Under the pieces are notes generated by a model. The model made no database searches and was not told the DNA's origin. It saw only the letters and a program-made list of their open reading frames with translations. Shown in pieces: positions 54,382-63,779 of a stretch of 64,000 nt of DNA (position 1 is the first letter of the stretch; every line of letters begins with the position of its first letter). The DNA is taken from positions 62,001 to 126,000 of the forward strand of contig CAXXGR010000008.1 of NCBI GenBank assembly GCA_963678775.2, written 5' to 3'. This DNA is from JBFHIJ01 sp963678775. Lineage in GTDB: Bacteria; Bacteroidota; Ignavibacteria; Kapaibacteriales; UBA2268. A program made the position numbers and the translations under genes.

Positions 54382-56574
54382 TTAGTATTCTTTATAGAAG
54401 TCTTTTCTGAAGTCTTCTATGTTAGATTGTTCTTTAATAGCATTCATCCATTGGTAGAATGTGATACCTGAAGATTGCTGTTTTAAAGTTTCGATATATG
54501 TAGCAAGATTAGCTTCTATGTCTTCTTTTGCAGGCATATTTCTGTTTGTTACTTCTAAAATGAAGTAAGCTTTTTCTCCACGAATAGGACCGACAACTTT
54601 ATTAAGTGATTGAGCAAAAGCATTAGTTGTGAAAGCAGGTTCTGTCCCAAATCCACTTACTTTACCATCATTTTTCAAATTGTCGATAGTTTTCACATCA
54701 ATTGTAGGATCTAATTCCTTAGCAGCCGTAATAGAACCGGCACTTTTGATTTTAGCATAAAGCTCATCTGCTTTAGATTGAAGTACATCTAATTTTTTAC
54801 GCCCAATCAGTTTGCCTTTGATTTCCTCTTTTTTGTCTTCTAATGAAATTATTCCTTCTGGTTTTTCCCCAACTACTTGAGCTACGATAAGACCATAATA
54901 ATCTAATTCCATTGGCTCAATAATGCCACCAACTTCAGTTTCGAAAGCTTTATCAGTAAGGTATTGAGAACTTGAGAGAGGACGTTCTTTAGGGCTTTCT
55001 TTTTCGAAGAATCCCGGAGTGGAAGCTCTTAGACCTTTGCGAGCAGCAAGTGTATCCAAGGATAGTCCTTCTTCTGCAGCTTGTTTTGCCATAATCTGAG
55101 CATCTCTCATAAGCAAGTTACGAGTAGAAGTAGACATGTGAGGAGCTATTCTGATTTCACTATATTTAACTTCGTCAGATTTTTTATCATCAATTTTGAT
55201 AATATGGTAACCAAATTGAGTTTTAATAGGACCAACGATATCGCCAACATTATTACCAAAGCAAGCTTTATCAAATTCAGGAACCATTTTGCCTTTACTA
55301 AAGTAACCTAAATCACCACCTTTAGTTTTTGAGCCCGGATCTTCTGAGTGTAGCGTTGCAAGCTCAGCAAAGTCCTTACCTGATTTTGCTGCTTTGTAGA
55401 TTTTATCTGCTTCAGCTTTTGCACTATCCAAATTATTTTCATTAGCTCTGATTAAGATATGGCTGGCTTTAACTACTTCATTTTCGCCATCACGTCTGTC
55501 ATCTAATCTAAAGAAATAAGTACCGTCAGTTAATGTAAATGGCCCTGCTACCTGGCGGTTAGCCAAAGAAAGTATGAAATTAGATTTTCTAGGGTCAATA
55601 TCATTAACTAAAGTATAATCATAAGTATCGCCATTGTGTTTGCTCCACATCAAATCAAAAGCATCATCTTTTGCTTCTGAAGTTTGAGCTTTGCTAAATG
55701 CTGTCATGATTTCTTGTATACTTTTCTGAGCTTTCAAAGAGTCTTTCTGGGAAGGTACCATACGGAAAGAAACATAAGAAATTTGACGTTGTGGTTTTTG
55801 TTTGTAAAACGCTTTGTGTGCATCATAGTATTCTTTGATTTCTTCATCAGTAACGTTAATATCTTTATCAGAAACATTTCTGATAGGAAGAGCAACGAAA
55901 TTTACAGATGCAGTGCTATTTTCAGCAACATACTTTTCTTTAGCAAAAGCAGGAGAAATAACTGAACCTGTAGTACTAACTATAGAAGAAAGGTTGTTAG
56001 ATAATTTTTGTTTCAACAAGTAATCTTGAATATTGAGAATGTCAGCTCTAAATTTGTTTACTTGTGCTTCTTTTTCTTCAAAGCTCATAGATTCGGGCAA
56101 TCTTGCCATGATTACTTCAGGATTAGTAATTATTTCTAAGTAAGCTTTTCTGTCAAAACGTCCTGTAGAATCAGAAAACTGTTTTACCAAAAAGTCAGGA
56201 GGATTGTTTAATAACTGATCTCTGATTTCAGCATCAGTTACAGTAATCCCAGCTTTTTCAGCTTGGATTTCTAAGATTTTTTGATCTAAAATACCTTGCC
56301 ACACTTGGCGTTTGATTTGTATTTCGTTTACTTCCTGATCGGGGTTTTGTCTTCTTTGGTTTTCAATTTGCTGCTGTAGCATACCGGCGAAATCTCTGTA
56401 AGCTATTTCCTCTCCGTCCACTATCGCAATTGGTTTGTCAGCACTAGTTTGCCCCGACCCCATAAGACCGGACATAACTGTTTGATCACCAATTGTAAAA
56501 AATGCCACAAGCATTACACCAAAAAATGCAAACACATAAGGCGACGCTTGTCGAATCCTTTCAATAGTTCCCAT
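54382..56574 (-). CDS. ppiD: PpiD-like periplasmic peptidyl-prolyl isomerase / chaperone
   Basis: A 730-residue protein. A single N-terminal transmembrane helix (~12-30, VFAFFGVMLVAFFTI) anchors it in the inner membrane. SurA-like chaperone helices follow (AIVDGEEIAYRDFAGMLQQQ onward). A parvulin domain lies at ~365-465: VKASHILIRANE, FAELATLHSEDPGSKTKGGD, LGYFSKGKMVPEFD and TQFGYHIIKID. A second, degenerate parvulin-like region may lie near 580-690. It assists folding of outer-membrane and secreted proteins leaving the Sec channel. Confidence 0.88.
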   Translation of the reverse strand: MGTIERIRQASPYVFAFFGVMLVAFFTIGDQTVMSGLMGSGQTSADKPIAIVDGEEIAYRDFAGMLQQQIENQRRQNPDQEVNEIQIKRQVWQGILDQKILEIQAEKAGITVTDAEIRDQLLNNPPDFLVKQFSDSTGRFDRKAYLEIITNPEVIMARLPESMSFEEKEAQVNKFRADILNIQDYLLKQKLSNNLSSIVSTTGSVISPAFAKEKYVAENSTASVNFVALPIRNVSDKDINVTDEEIKEYYDAHKAFYKQKPQRQISYVSFRMVPSQKDSLKAQKSIQEIMTAFSKAQTSEAKDDAFDLMWSKHNGDTYDYTLVNDIDPRKSNFILSLANRQVAGPFTLTDGTYFFRLDDRRDGENEVVKASHILIRANENNLDSAKAEADKIYKAAKSGKDFAELATLHSEDPGSKTKGGDLGYFSKGKMVPEFDKACFGNNVGDIVGPIKTQFGYHIIKIDDKKSDEVKYSEIRIAPHMSTSTRNLLMRDAQIMAKQAAEEGLSLDTLAARKGLRASTPGFFEKESPKERPLSSSQYLTDKAFETEVGGIIEPMELDYYGLIVAQVVGEKPEGIISLEDKKEEIKGKLIGRKKLDVLQSKADELYAKIKSAGSITAAKELDPTIDVKTIDNLKNDGKVSGFGTEPAFTTNAFAQSLNKVVGPIRGEKAYFILEVTNRNMPAKEDIEANLATYIETLKQQSSGITFYQWMNAIKEQSNIEDFRKDFYKEY

Positions 56575-56794
56575 CTAAATACTCCTTTTATATAAAACTA
56601 AAATACTATTCTTATCAGACTAAATACAACTTTGCAATAAGTCAAGCAACAAAATTATATAGCTTTAATATAATTTCCAATTCTTTTTATTCACATCTGT
56701 AAAATATATTGAAATATTGCTAACTTGCAAACGAAAATATGCAGATTTTTACTACGTCTTACAAATTTTTGTTAACAATATGTGCAATTATATT

Positions 56795-57652
56795 ATGATT
56801 TCAGGAAAATACAAAATTGATGCCATAGATACCGGTATTTTTGCTTTGGATGGCGGAGCAATGTTTGGAGTGGTTCCGAAAACTCTTTGGTCGAAAGCTT
56901 ATCACCCAGGCGATGAACTTAATAGAATACCTTTGGCTGCACGAGTAGTGCTTATTTCGTTTGAGAGCAAACATATCTTAATAGACACTGGTAATGGTAC
57001 AAAATATAATCAGAAATTTGCTGATCGGTTTGCAATTGATTTAAAAGCTAGTGATTTGGCATCTGCATTGGCTAATTTTAGCCTAAAGCCGGAGCAGATA
57101 ACTGATGTGATTTTGACTCATCTTCACTTTGATCATATCGGTGGTGCTACCACATGGATAAATGGCGAGGCAAAACCTACCTTCCCCAATGCAAAATACT
57201 ATGTACAGAAAGAGCAACTCGCTTGGGCTAAAGCTCCAAGATACAAAGATAAAGCTTCGTTTATTGAAGATGATTTCATACCTGTGCTACAAAATGGTCA
57301 AATGATAGAAGTGGATGGTGAAAAAGAAATTTTACCGGGCATTACAGTCATTCCGGTAGACGGACATACTAAAGCAATGCAACTTGTCAAAATAGAAACC
57401 GGCGAGGATACCTTTGTATATATGGCTGATTTATGTCCTACTGCAGCCCACATCCCTTACCCTTACGTAATGGGATACGACAATCACCCTCTTACTACTA
57501 TAGAAGAAAAGAAAAAATTACTACCTGAATTGCATAAATTAAATGCTACTTTGATTTTTGAGCATGATGCTTTTAGGCAAGCTGCAAAGATTCAGGAACA
57601 TAAATCCGGCTATATTATGGCGGATAATGTAATCCTTACGGAGAAAAACTAA
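56795..57652 (+). CDS. Metallo-beta-lactamase-fold hydrolase
   Basis: I start at ATG 56795 (MISGKYKIDAIDTG, 285 residues); an upstream TTG at 56717 would add a non-conserved tail. The zinc motif is LTHLHFDHIGG; later ligands are PVDGHTKAMQL (His), YMADLCPT (Asp) and FEHDAF (His). The substrate is open; lactonase or other hydrolase roles fit the fold. It overlaps the Rieske gene by 1 bp (TAATG) and so belongs to a three-gene unit with it and queG. Confidence 0.87.
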   Translation: MISGKYKIDAIDTGIFALDGGAMFGVVPKTLWSKAYHPGDELNRIPLAARVVLISFESKHILIDTGNGTKYNQKFADRFAIDLKASDLASALANFSLKPEQITDVILTHLHFDHIGGATTWINGEAKPTFPNAKYYVQKEQLAWAKAPRYKDKASFIEDDFIPVLQNGQMIEVDGEKEILPGITVIPVDGHTKAMQLVKIETGEDTFVYMADLCPTAAHIPYPYVMGYDNHPLTTIEEKKKLLPELHKLNATLIFEHDAFRQAAKIQEHKSGYIMADNVILTEKN

Positions 57653-58077
57653 TGAATTTTGATTTTTTAGAAGATGATAAAAAGCAATATCCCACTTGCG
57701 AAATAAATGGCAAAACTTTTTGCGATGTAATGGCAGCCAGTGACTTATTTGAAAACAAAGGCAAAAAAGTATGCTTCGAAGAGGATAATGATTGGGAACT
57801 TGCTGTATTTAGAATTGAGGGGAAATTGTACTGTGTCACAAATATATGTCCACACAGGCACCAACCTGAAATATATAACGGATTGCTGACCGGCACTGAA
57901 CTGATGTGCCCTCTGCATGGTTGGACTTACTCTTTAGAATCAGGTCAGAATGTAAATACACGGCAAGGTATTAAATCTTTGAGGCAGTTTGAGATATTTG
58001 AAAAAGATGGAAGAATCTTTGTCGAAAAACCAAATAGAGACTCCACCCCGCTTTGGAGGAAAAATCTTGAATCTTAA
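57652..58077 (+). CDS. Rieske 2Fe-2S ferredoxin-like protein
   Basis: A 141-residue soluble protein. The cluster ligands are in CPHRHQPEIYN and LMCPLHGWTYSLESG (C-x-H and C-x-x-H about 20 residues apart). The GWTYSLESGQ ending is typical of nitrite-reductase-small-subunit/Rieske ferredoxins. The N-terminal ~45 residues are extra. It is coupled to the MBL-fold gene before it and overlaps queG by 11 bp. The electron partner is unknown. Confidence 0.88.
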   Translation: MNFDFLEDDKKQYPTCEINGKTFCDVMAASDLFENKGKKVCFEEDNDWELAVFRIEGKLYCVTNICPHRHQPEIYNGLLTGTELMCPLHGWTYSLESGQNVNTRQGIKSLRQFEIFEKDGRIFVEKPNRDSTPLWRKNLES

Positions 58078-58984
58078 ACACTTGATTTCAGATTTTGCTA
58101 AAGAATTAGGTTTTTTAGATATAGGATTTGCAGCAGGCACTAATTTACCTAAAGAAGCAGAAAATTATGCAATCTGGATAGAATCCGGCTTTCATGCAGA
58201 TATGCACTATTTAGATAAAAACTTTGATAAAAAAGAAGATATTCGATTGATTTTTGAAAGTGCTAAGTCAGTGATAGCTTTAGCTTATCCATATAACACC
58301 GGGTTTAGCCACAAATCGGACTCTGCAAAAATTTCCCGATACGCTTGGGGCAGCGACTATCATGATATTATCAAAAAGAAACTCAAACTAACTGCCGGGT
58401 ATATTACTGAATTGATGCCTGGATCAGAGCATAGAGTATACGTAGACACAGGACCTACTTTAGACAGGCAATGGGCTATAAAAGCGGGCTTGGGGTGGCA
58501 AGGAAAAAACGGCAATATTATTAATCCAAAATATGGATCCTATTTCTTTATAGGCTTAATCATTACTTCTTTAGAGTTCGACTCTGACAAACAAGTAAAA
58601 AATCATTGTGGAAAATGTACTGCTTGCTTAGATGCTTGCCCTACGAAAGCGATTATAGCTCCCATGGTAGTTGACTCACAAAAATGTATTTCATATTGGA
58701 CTATAGAAGCTAAGCCGGATAAAGAAATTCCCGGATCAATAGCTGACAATCTAAATGGCTGGGCATACGGTTGCGACATCTGCCAGGAAGTGTGCCCTTG
58801 GAATAAAAAAGTAGAGTGTAACAGTAAAGATGAATTCCTTTTTCCAAGAAATGGAGAAACTAATTTCAATATAAATAAGATAATGGCAATGAGCGATGAG
58901 GAATTTAGACTTAGATTTGCAAAGTCTCCTATTAAAAGGACAAAACATGAGGGTATTAAAAGAAATTTGAGAACTTTAAGATAA
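58067..58984 (+). CDS. queG: Epoxyqueuosine reductase QueG
   Basis: A start at TTG 58067 is supported by GGAGG at 58055-58059, 7 nt upstream, and gives 305 residues (LNLKHLISDFAKELGF). The frame is open to 57989, but that part is inside the Rieske gene. QueG blocks: YVDTGPTLDRQWAIKAGLGW, then GKNGNIINPKYGSYFFIG. Ferredoxin motifs are CGKCTACLDACPTKA and CDICQEVCPWNKK. The enzyme performs the last step of queuosine synthesis on tRNA using cobalamin and two 4Fe-4S clusters. Confidence 0.92.
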   Translation: MNLKHLISDFAKELGFLDIGFAAGTNLPKEAENYAIWIESGFHADMHYLDKNFDKKEDIRLIFESAKSVIALAYPYNTGFSHKSDSAKISRYAWGSDYHDIIKKKLKLTAGYITELMPGSEHRVYVDTGPTLDRQWAIKAGLGWQGKNGNIINPKYGSYFFIGLIITSLEFDSDKQVKNHCGKCTACLDACPTKAIIAPMVVDSQKCISYWTIEAKPDKEIPGSIADNLNGWAYGCDICQEVCPWNKKVECNSKDEFLFPRNGETNFNINKIMAMSDEEFRLRFAKSPIKRTKHEGIKRNLRTLR

Positions 58985-58987
58985 ATA

Positions 58988-59015
58988 AAACGCAGGACAA
59001 AGCCTGCGTTTCATT
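58988..59015. terminator. Bidirectional terminator between queG and the HDOD gene
   Basis: AAACGCAGG / CCTGCGTTT forms a perfect 9-bp stem with a 6-nt loop, with A-rich and T-rich flanks. It lies between convergent stops at 58984 and 59038. Confidence 0.85.
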
Positions 59016-59037
59016 TTAAATTTTATATACCAAAGAT

Positions 59038-59919
59038 TTAATTGGATTCGTTAATTAAGATATTTAGGAACATTGAGGATTTTTTAAAGTCTTCTTCCAA
59101 CTCAAAAGTAAATATCTCAACATCCATATCTTTCATAATTTCATTGTTATCAACTAATATCTTCCACTGAGTAGAATCAATTACAGATAGTTTCTCGATA
59201 CCTTCGTAAAATCCTGCACCCCAAATTTCGCATAAAGCATCTGCAAGTCTGACCGCAGCAACGAGTTCCTGATGATTAGGACTATTTTCCGGAAAAGTAT
59301 GATGCGTAATAATTGTAGTAAGCTCCGAAGGGAGTTTCCAAAGTTTAGCTATTTCGGCTCCTACTTGATCATGCGAAACTGTAAAAACCCGGTTTTCCGC
59401 TTCTATATCAGTGATATGTTCATTTTGCACAAGTTCAACTACTTTTTGGTACTTTACCGGATCGAACTGTAACATAGCCAGCTTACCGATATCATGCAAC
59501 AAACCACCAATAAACTCATTTTCTTTATAGAATTTATTGATTTTAGTTGAAAGTGATTTAGCTACCATACCAGTGCATGAAGCGTGCCACCAAAAGCGTT
59601 TCATCAAGTCTGCAATTTGCTTCTGCGAGCTCATCAAAAACTTAGAAAAAATTGAGACACCAAGCACTATATTAGTCAGCCTATTAAGCCCGAGAGTTAT
59701 AATAGCCTGATGTATAGTATTTACTTCGTTTCTAGTAGCATATAGAGGCGAATTTGCTACTCTAAGCAATTTTAGAGTTAAAGAAGCATCTGTTTCTATA
59801 ACTTTTGAAATATCTCTAATATCGATATTGTCATCTTCTAATAATTGCAAGACTTTTGTAGCTACCGGTGGTAACGTCGCAAACTCTTGGGTTTCTATTA
59901 AGGTTTCTATAACTGACAT
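59038..59919 (-). CDS. HDOD-domain protein
   Basis: A 293-residue protein made of one HDOD domain. FATLPPVATKVLQLLEDD, ETDASLTLKLLRVANSPLY and IITLGLNRLTNIVLG form the N-terminal hallmark; FIGGLLHDIGKLAM and FTVSHDQVGAEIAKLWKLP keep HD-like residues. Related stand-alone HDOD proteins act in cell-cycle, motility and signalling networks, usually without proven phosphodiesterase activity. No partner is adjacent, and the role here is unknown. Confidence 0.87.
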   Translation of the reverse strand: MSVIETLIETQEFATLPPVATKVLQLLEDDNIDIRDISKVIETDASLTLKLLRVANSPLYATRNEVNTIHQAIITLGLNRLTNIVLGVSIFSKFLMSSQKQIADLMKRFWWHASCTGMVAKSLSTKINKFYKENEFIGGLLHDIGKLAMLQFDPVKYQKVVELVQNEHITDIEAENRVFTVSHDQVGAEIAKLWKLPSELTTIITHHTFPENSPNHQELVAAVRLADALCEIWGAGFYEGIEKLSVIDSTQWKILVDNNEIMKDMDVEIFTFELEEDFKKSSMFLNILINESN

Positions 59920-60043
59920 ATAGTTTTTTTGTCTCTAATTTCGTACACGTAGGTTTACTTATTTTACGAAAAAAATACTTTAAAACAAAGCTCAAATATG
60001 AGAATATTCTAACATATCTTACAAAACGTATTTATGAGATACT

Positions 60044-63000
60044 TTATTTTGCAAAAGCTTTAGAAATAATTGATTTCTGCTCTATCATGTGCATCTTATA
60101 AGACCCTGTAGCGGTGCTGGCACTAGCATTTCGTCCTATATAATTAAATTTCGGTGCATAGTCATATTCTAAAATTGAAGTTAGGAAATGATTCCATGCT
60201 CCCATATTTTTTGGCTCTTCTTGCACCCAGTAAAAGTCTGTTGCATTTTTATATCCGCCTAAAATATGCTCAAACTGCTCATGATCCAAAGGATATAACT
60301 GTTCCAGGCGAATTATAGCGACATCATCTATTTCTTTATCCATTCTCTCTTTTAGCAACTCATAGTATAATTTACCACTACATACAAGTATTCGCTTTAT
60401 CTTGGATTTATCAGGAATTAGATCGTTTATAATATTCTGGAACTCGCCTTTTGTAAAATCTTCCAAAGTAGAGACTGCCATCGGATGACGCAGCATTGAC
60501 TTAGGAGTCATTAATATCAGAGGCAATTTGTGTGCCATGAACATTTGTCTGCGTAATATATGGAAATATTGGGCTGGAGTAGATAAGTTAGCAACAATCA
60601 TATTTTCCTGTGCACAAAGTTGCAAATATCTTTCTAATCTTGCACTTGAGTGCTCTGAGCCCTGACCGTCATAGGAGTGAGGCAGCAACATCACAAGAGA
60701 TGCAGATTCGCCCCATTTAACTTGAGAGCAAGCGAGGAACTGGTCTACAATAGAGATTGCATTATTTGCAAAATCTCCAAACTGAGCTTCCCACAAAGTC
60801 AAAGTTTCAGGTGAAATAATACTGTATCCGTACTCAAACCCCAGCACACCCATTTCGGAAAGCGGACTATCATAAATTCTCAGTTTGCCTTGATCCTGCT
60901 TTATATTATCCAGAGGAATATACTCATCTTCGGTAATCAAATCGGTCAAAACAGCATGACGTTGGCTAAAAGTACCTCTTCGGGTATCTTGTCCGGAAAA
61001 TCTAATATGCCTGCCTTCGCTTAAGATACTTCCGAAAGCTAAAGCTTCTGCCATAGCCCAGTCAACAGCAGCAGTATCACCATTTACCATTTTGTTTCTT
61101 TTTTTCAAGAGACTTACAACTTTAGGATTCGCGTTGAAATCTTCAGGATAAGTAGTAAGAGCTTTAGTAATCTCTTTAATATCATCTTCCTGAATAGCAG
61201 TAAAATACGGTCGCAGAGCCGTTCCGTCAATCATTCTATAAGCTATTTTCTGAGCAAACTCTTTGGCTTTTCGTTTATTAAATGCTTCATCTAACTCAGC
61301 TGTTACTTCTTTTTTGATAGATTCTATTTTATCGGAGTCAACAATTTGCTCTTTTGTTAAATGCTTACCATATATGCTTGATACCGGTTTCATTTTGTTG
61401 ATTTTTTTATACAAAAGAGGTTGAGTATAGCTCGGTTCATCCGCTTCATTATGTCCATATTTTCTATAACAAATCATATCAACAATAACATCGCCATGGA
61501 ACTTATCTCTATACTCAAAGGCTAAATCAGCGGCTTTAATTACTGCTTCCGGATCATTACCATTTACATGAATAATAGGAGCCATGATAGTTTTACCAAT
61601 ATCAGTGGCATAAACCGAAGATCTTGCAGATTCTGCGTTAGTTGTAAACCCAATTTGGTTATTTACCACAATGTGGACTGTACCGCCTGTTTTATATCCT
61701 TTTAGTTTAGAAAGGTTAAGAGTTTCAGCGACTAATCCCTGGCCGGCAAATGCCGCATCACCGTGAATCAAAATTGGCAAAGCTGCATTATGTTCATCAT
61801 CGCCAAGTTGATTATCTATTGCTCTAGCCATCCCTTCTATCACGGGGTCTACAAGCTCTAAGTGGCTAGGGTTAGAAGATAAAACAACCGAAATTTCATT
61901 GCCTTTCTTAGAGATAAATTTACCTTTCGCACCTAAGTGATATTTTACATCGCCGGCACCATGATAAGTGCTTGTGTCAACGTCATCATCAAATTCATTG
62001 AAAATTTTTGCTTTTTCTTTACCGATATTATTAACGAGAACGTTTAGCCTACCTCTGTGTGACATACCAAGCACAATATGCTCCGGAGAATTATCCGCTG
62101 CCTTTTCAAATAGCTTATCAATCATTACGATTAGCGACTCACCACCTTCCAAAGAAAATCGTTTATGCCCTAAGAAGCGAGTATGCAGAAAATTTTCGAA
62201 CTCTTCAGCTTCTACTATTTTACGAAAAGCGTGCACTTTATCATCGTTAGAGATAACTAATCTGTTTTTCTCAACCTCAACCCGTTCTTTAATCCAAGTT
62301 TTTTCCTGTGGATTAGAGATATGCATAAACTCTATACCCATCGGACCGCAATATGAATCTCTGAGCAATTCAATAATATCCCTAAGCGCTTTATTATTGG
62401 TATCCCAACTGTCATCAGCATGAAAGATTCTATCTAAGTCCCAAATCGTAAATCCATAGAAAGCAGGATCTAACTCAGGATAGTAATAGGACTGCAAACC
62501 AAGAGGGTTGACAGATGCAAGCAAGTGACCACGAACACGATACGCATTAATAAGCTGCATAACATGAGCACCTTTTTCAATTCTTTCCCGCTCCGGATCG
62601 TTACTGTGTTGCTGTCTCCTATCATAATCAATTTCCCATCTTACAGGTTCGAAAGGAATCTGCAAGGCTGCAAATATTTGATCATAAAACTGCTTATCAC
62701 CGATAAGAAGTTTATGTATATAAGCTAAATATTCTGCGGACTCAGCACCTTGGATGATCCTATGATCATAAGTATTAGTAATAGTAACTACTTTAGACAA
62801 AGCCATGGATGTCATAAATTCAGGTTTTACAGCCTGAAATTCCACAGGATAATCTATAGCACCGGTAGCGATAATTGTTCCCTGCCCTTCCATTAATCTC
62901 GGGATAGAATGAGATGTACCTATCATGCCCGGATTAGTCAAAGAAACAGTAGTACCTTCGAGGTCGTCTATATTAATTCGATTATGCCTAGCTTTATCAA

Positions 63001-63631
63001 TGAGTTCGTCATATTTATCAATAAACTCTGCAAAATTCAAAGATTCTGCTTTTTTGATATTAGGAACCAGTAGCAATCTTGAGCCATCTTTCTTAGTAAT
63101 ATCAACGGCAAGGCCAATATTTATATGTTTTTTCTTAATTCTGTAAGACTTATCTTCCTTAGACATAAAGGCATCGTTCATCTGAGGAAATTTTACCATC
63201 GCTCTGACAATAGCCCACGCAAGAATATGAGTAAAAGATATTTTCTTTCGTTTATTTTGTATCAAATATTTATTTATTACTCTTCTGTTCTCGTCCAAAG
63301 CTTTTACCGGAATAGTACGAACTGAAGTTGCAGTTGGAATAGCAAGCGACCTTTCCATATTCGCAGCTATTTTAGAAGGAATAGTTGGCATTTCTTCCAA
63401 CTCTTCATCCTTCCTTACGTGGATACTATTCTCTACTTTGGGTTTAACCTTTGTAGGCATTGAAGCTTCTTTAACGCCTGACGTCTCTAAATTTTGGTCT
63501 TTGCTTCCACATTCAAATCTATCTCTGTGTTCTTCGAAATATTTTCTCCAACTGGGACTAACTGACTCCTCATCCTTAAGGTACTGAAAAAACAGTTCTA
63601 TTTCGAAAGCTTCATTCGGGTTTATCATCAT
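60044..63631 (-). CDS. kgd: Multifunctional 2-oxoglutarate dehydrogenase: fused E2 (succinyltransferase) and E1 domains
   Basis: A 1195-residue fusion. Residues 1-40 are an E1 N-terminal segment (FFQYLKDEESVSPSWRKYFE). Residues ~85-320 are an acyltransferase catalytic domain with H290 in YDHRIIQG. From ~345 the E1 domain follows: MSHRGRLNVLVNN, GDAAFAGQGLVAETLNLS and HIVVNNQIGFTT for thiamine diphosphate and Mg, then KYGHNEADEP. There is no lipoyl domain. The fusion is best known from Actinobacteria (Kgd/OdhA), where a separate lipoyl E2 completes the complex, but it also occurs in some FCB bacteria. It links the TCA cycle from 2-oxoglutarate to succinyl-CoA. Confidence 0.92.
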   Translation of the reverse strand: MMINPNEAFEIELFFQYLKDEESVSPSWRKYFEEHRDRFECGSKDQNLETSGVKEASMPTKVKPKVENSIHVRKDEELEEMPTIPSKIAANMERSLAIPTATSVRTIPVKALDENRRVINKYLIQNKRKKISFTHILAWAIVRAMVKFPQMNDAFMSKEDKSYRIKKKHINIGLAVDITKKDGSRLLLVPNIKKAESLNFAEFIDKYDELIDKARHNRINIDDLEGTTVSLTNPGMIGTSHSIPRLMEGQGTIIATGAIDYPVEFQAVKPEFMTSMALSKVVTITNTYDHRIIQGAESAEYLAYIHKLLIGDKQFYDQIFAALQIPFEPVRWEIDYDRRQQHSNDPERERIEKGAHVMQLINAYRVRGHLLASVNPLGLQSYYYPELDPAFYGFTIWDLDRIFHADDSWDTNNKALRDIIELLRDSYCGPMGIEFMHISNPQEKTWIKERVEVEKNRLVISNDDKVHAFRKIVEAEEFENFLHTRFLGHKRFSLEGGESLIVMIDKLFEKAADNSPEHIVLGMSHRGRLNVLVNNIGKEKAKIFNEFDDDVDTSTYHGAGDVKYHLGAKGKFISKKGNEISVVLSSNPSHLELVDPVIEGMARAIDNQLGDDEHNAALPILIHGDAAFAGQGLVAETLNLSKLKGYKTGGTVHIVVNNQIGFTTNAESARSSVYATDIGKTIMAPIIHVNGNDPEAVIKAADLAFEYRDKFHGDVIVDMICYRKYGHNEADEPSYTQPLLYKKINKMKPVSSIYGKHLTKEQIVDSDKIESIKKEVTAELDEAFNKRKAKEFAQKIAYRMIDGTALRPYFTAIQEDDIKEITKALTTYPEDFNANPKVVSLLKKRNKMVNGDTAAVDWAMAEALAFGSILSEGRHIRFSGQDTRRGTFSQRHAVLTDLITEDEYIPLDNIKQDQGKLRIYDSPLSEMGVLGFEYGYSIISPETLTLWEAQFGDFANNAISIVDQFLACSQVKWGESASLVMLLPHSYDGQGSEHSSARLERYLQLCAQENMIVANLSTPAQYFHILRRQMFMAHKLPLILMTPKSMLRHPMAVSTLEDFTKGEFQNIINDLIPDKSKIKRILVCSGKLYYELLKERMDKEIDDVAIIRLEQLYPLDHEQFEHILGGYKNATDFYWVQEEPKNMGAWNHFLTSILEYDYAPKFNYIGRNASASTATGSYKMHMIEQKSIISKAFAK

Positions 63632-63779
63632 ATTTTATTAAATTGTTTGACAAGATAAGAATAAGTTATTCAAACGTTTCATGATGCCTTGAATTGTTGA
63701 TTTTTAGCAAATATTCGTCACATTGAAACATTTTTATTCGTTTTAGCGTTTACTTTAATAAAACAAAAAGGCTAATTGA

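Noticed and set aside
61968..62423. 151-codon plus-strand open frame
   Set aside because: Ser-rich shadow frame opposite the 2-oxoglutarate dehydrogenase gene; no ribosome site and no homology.
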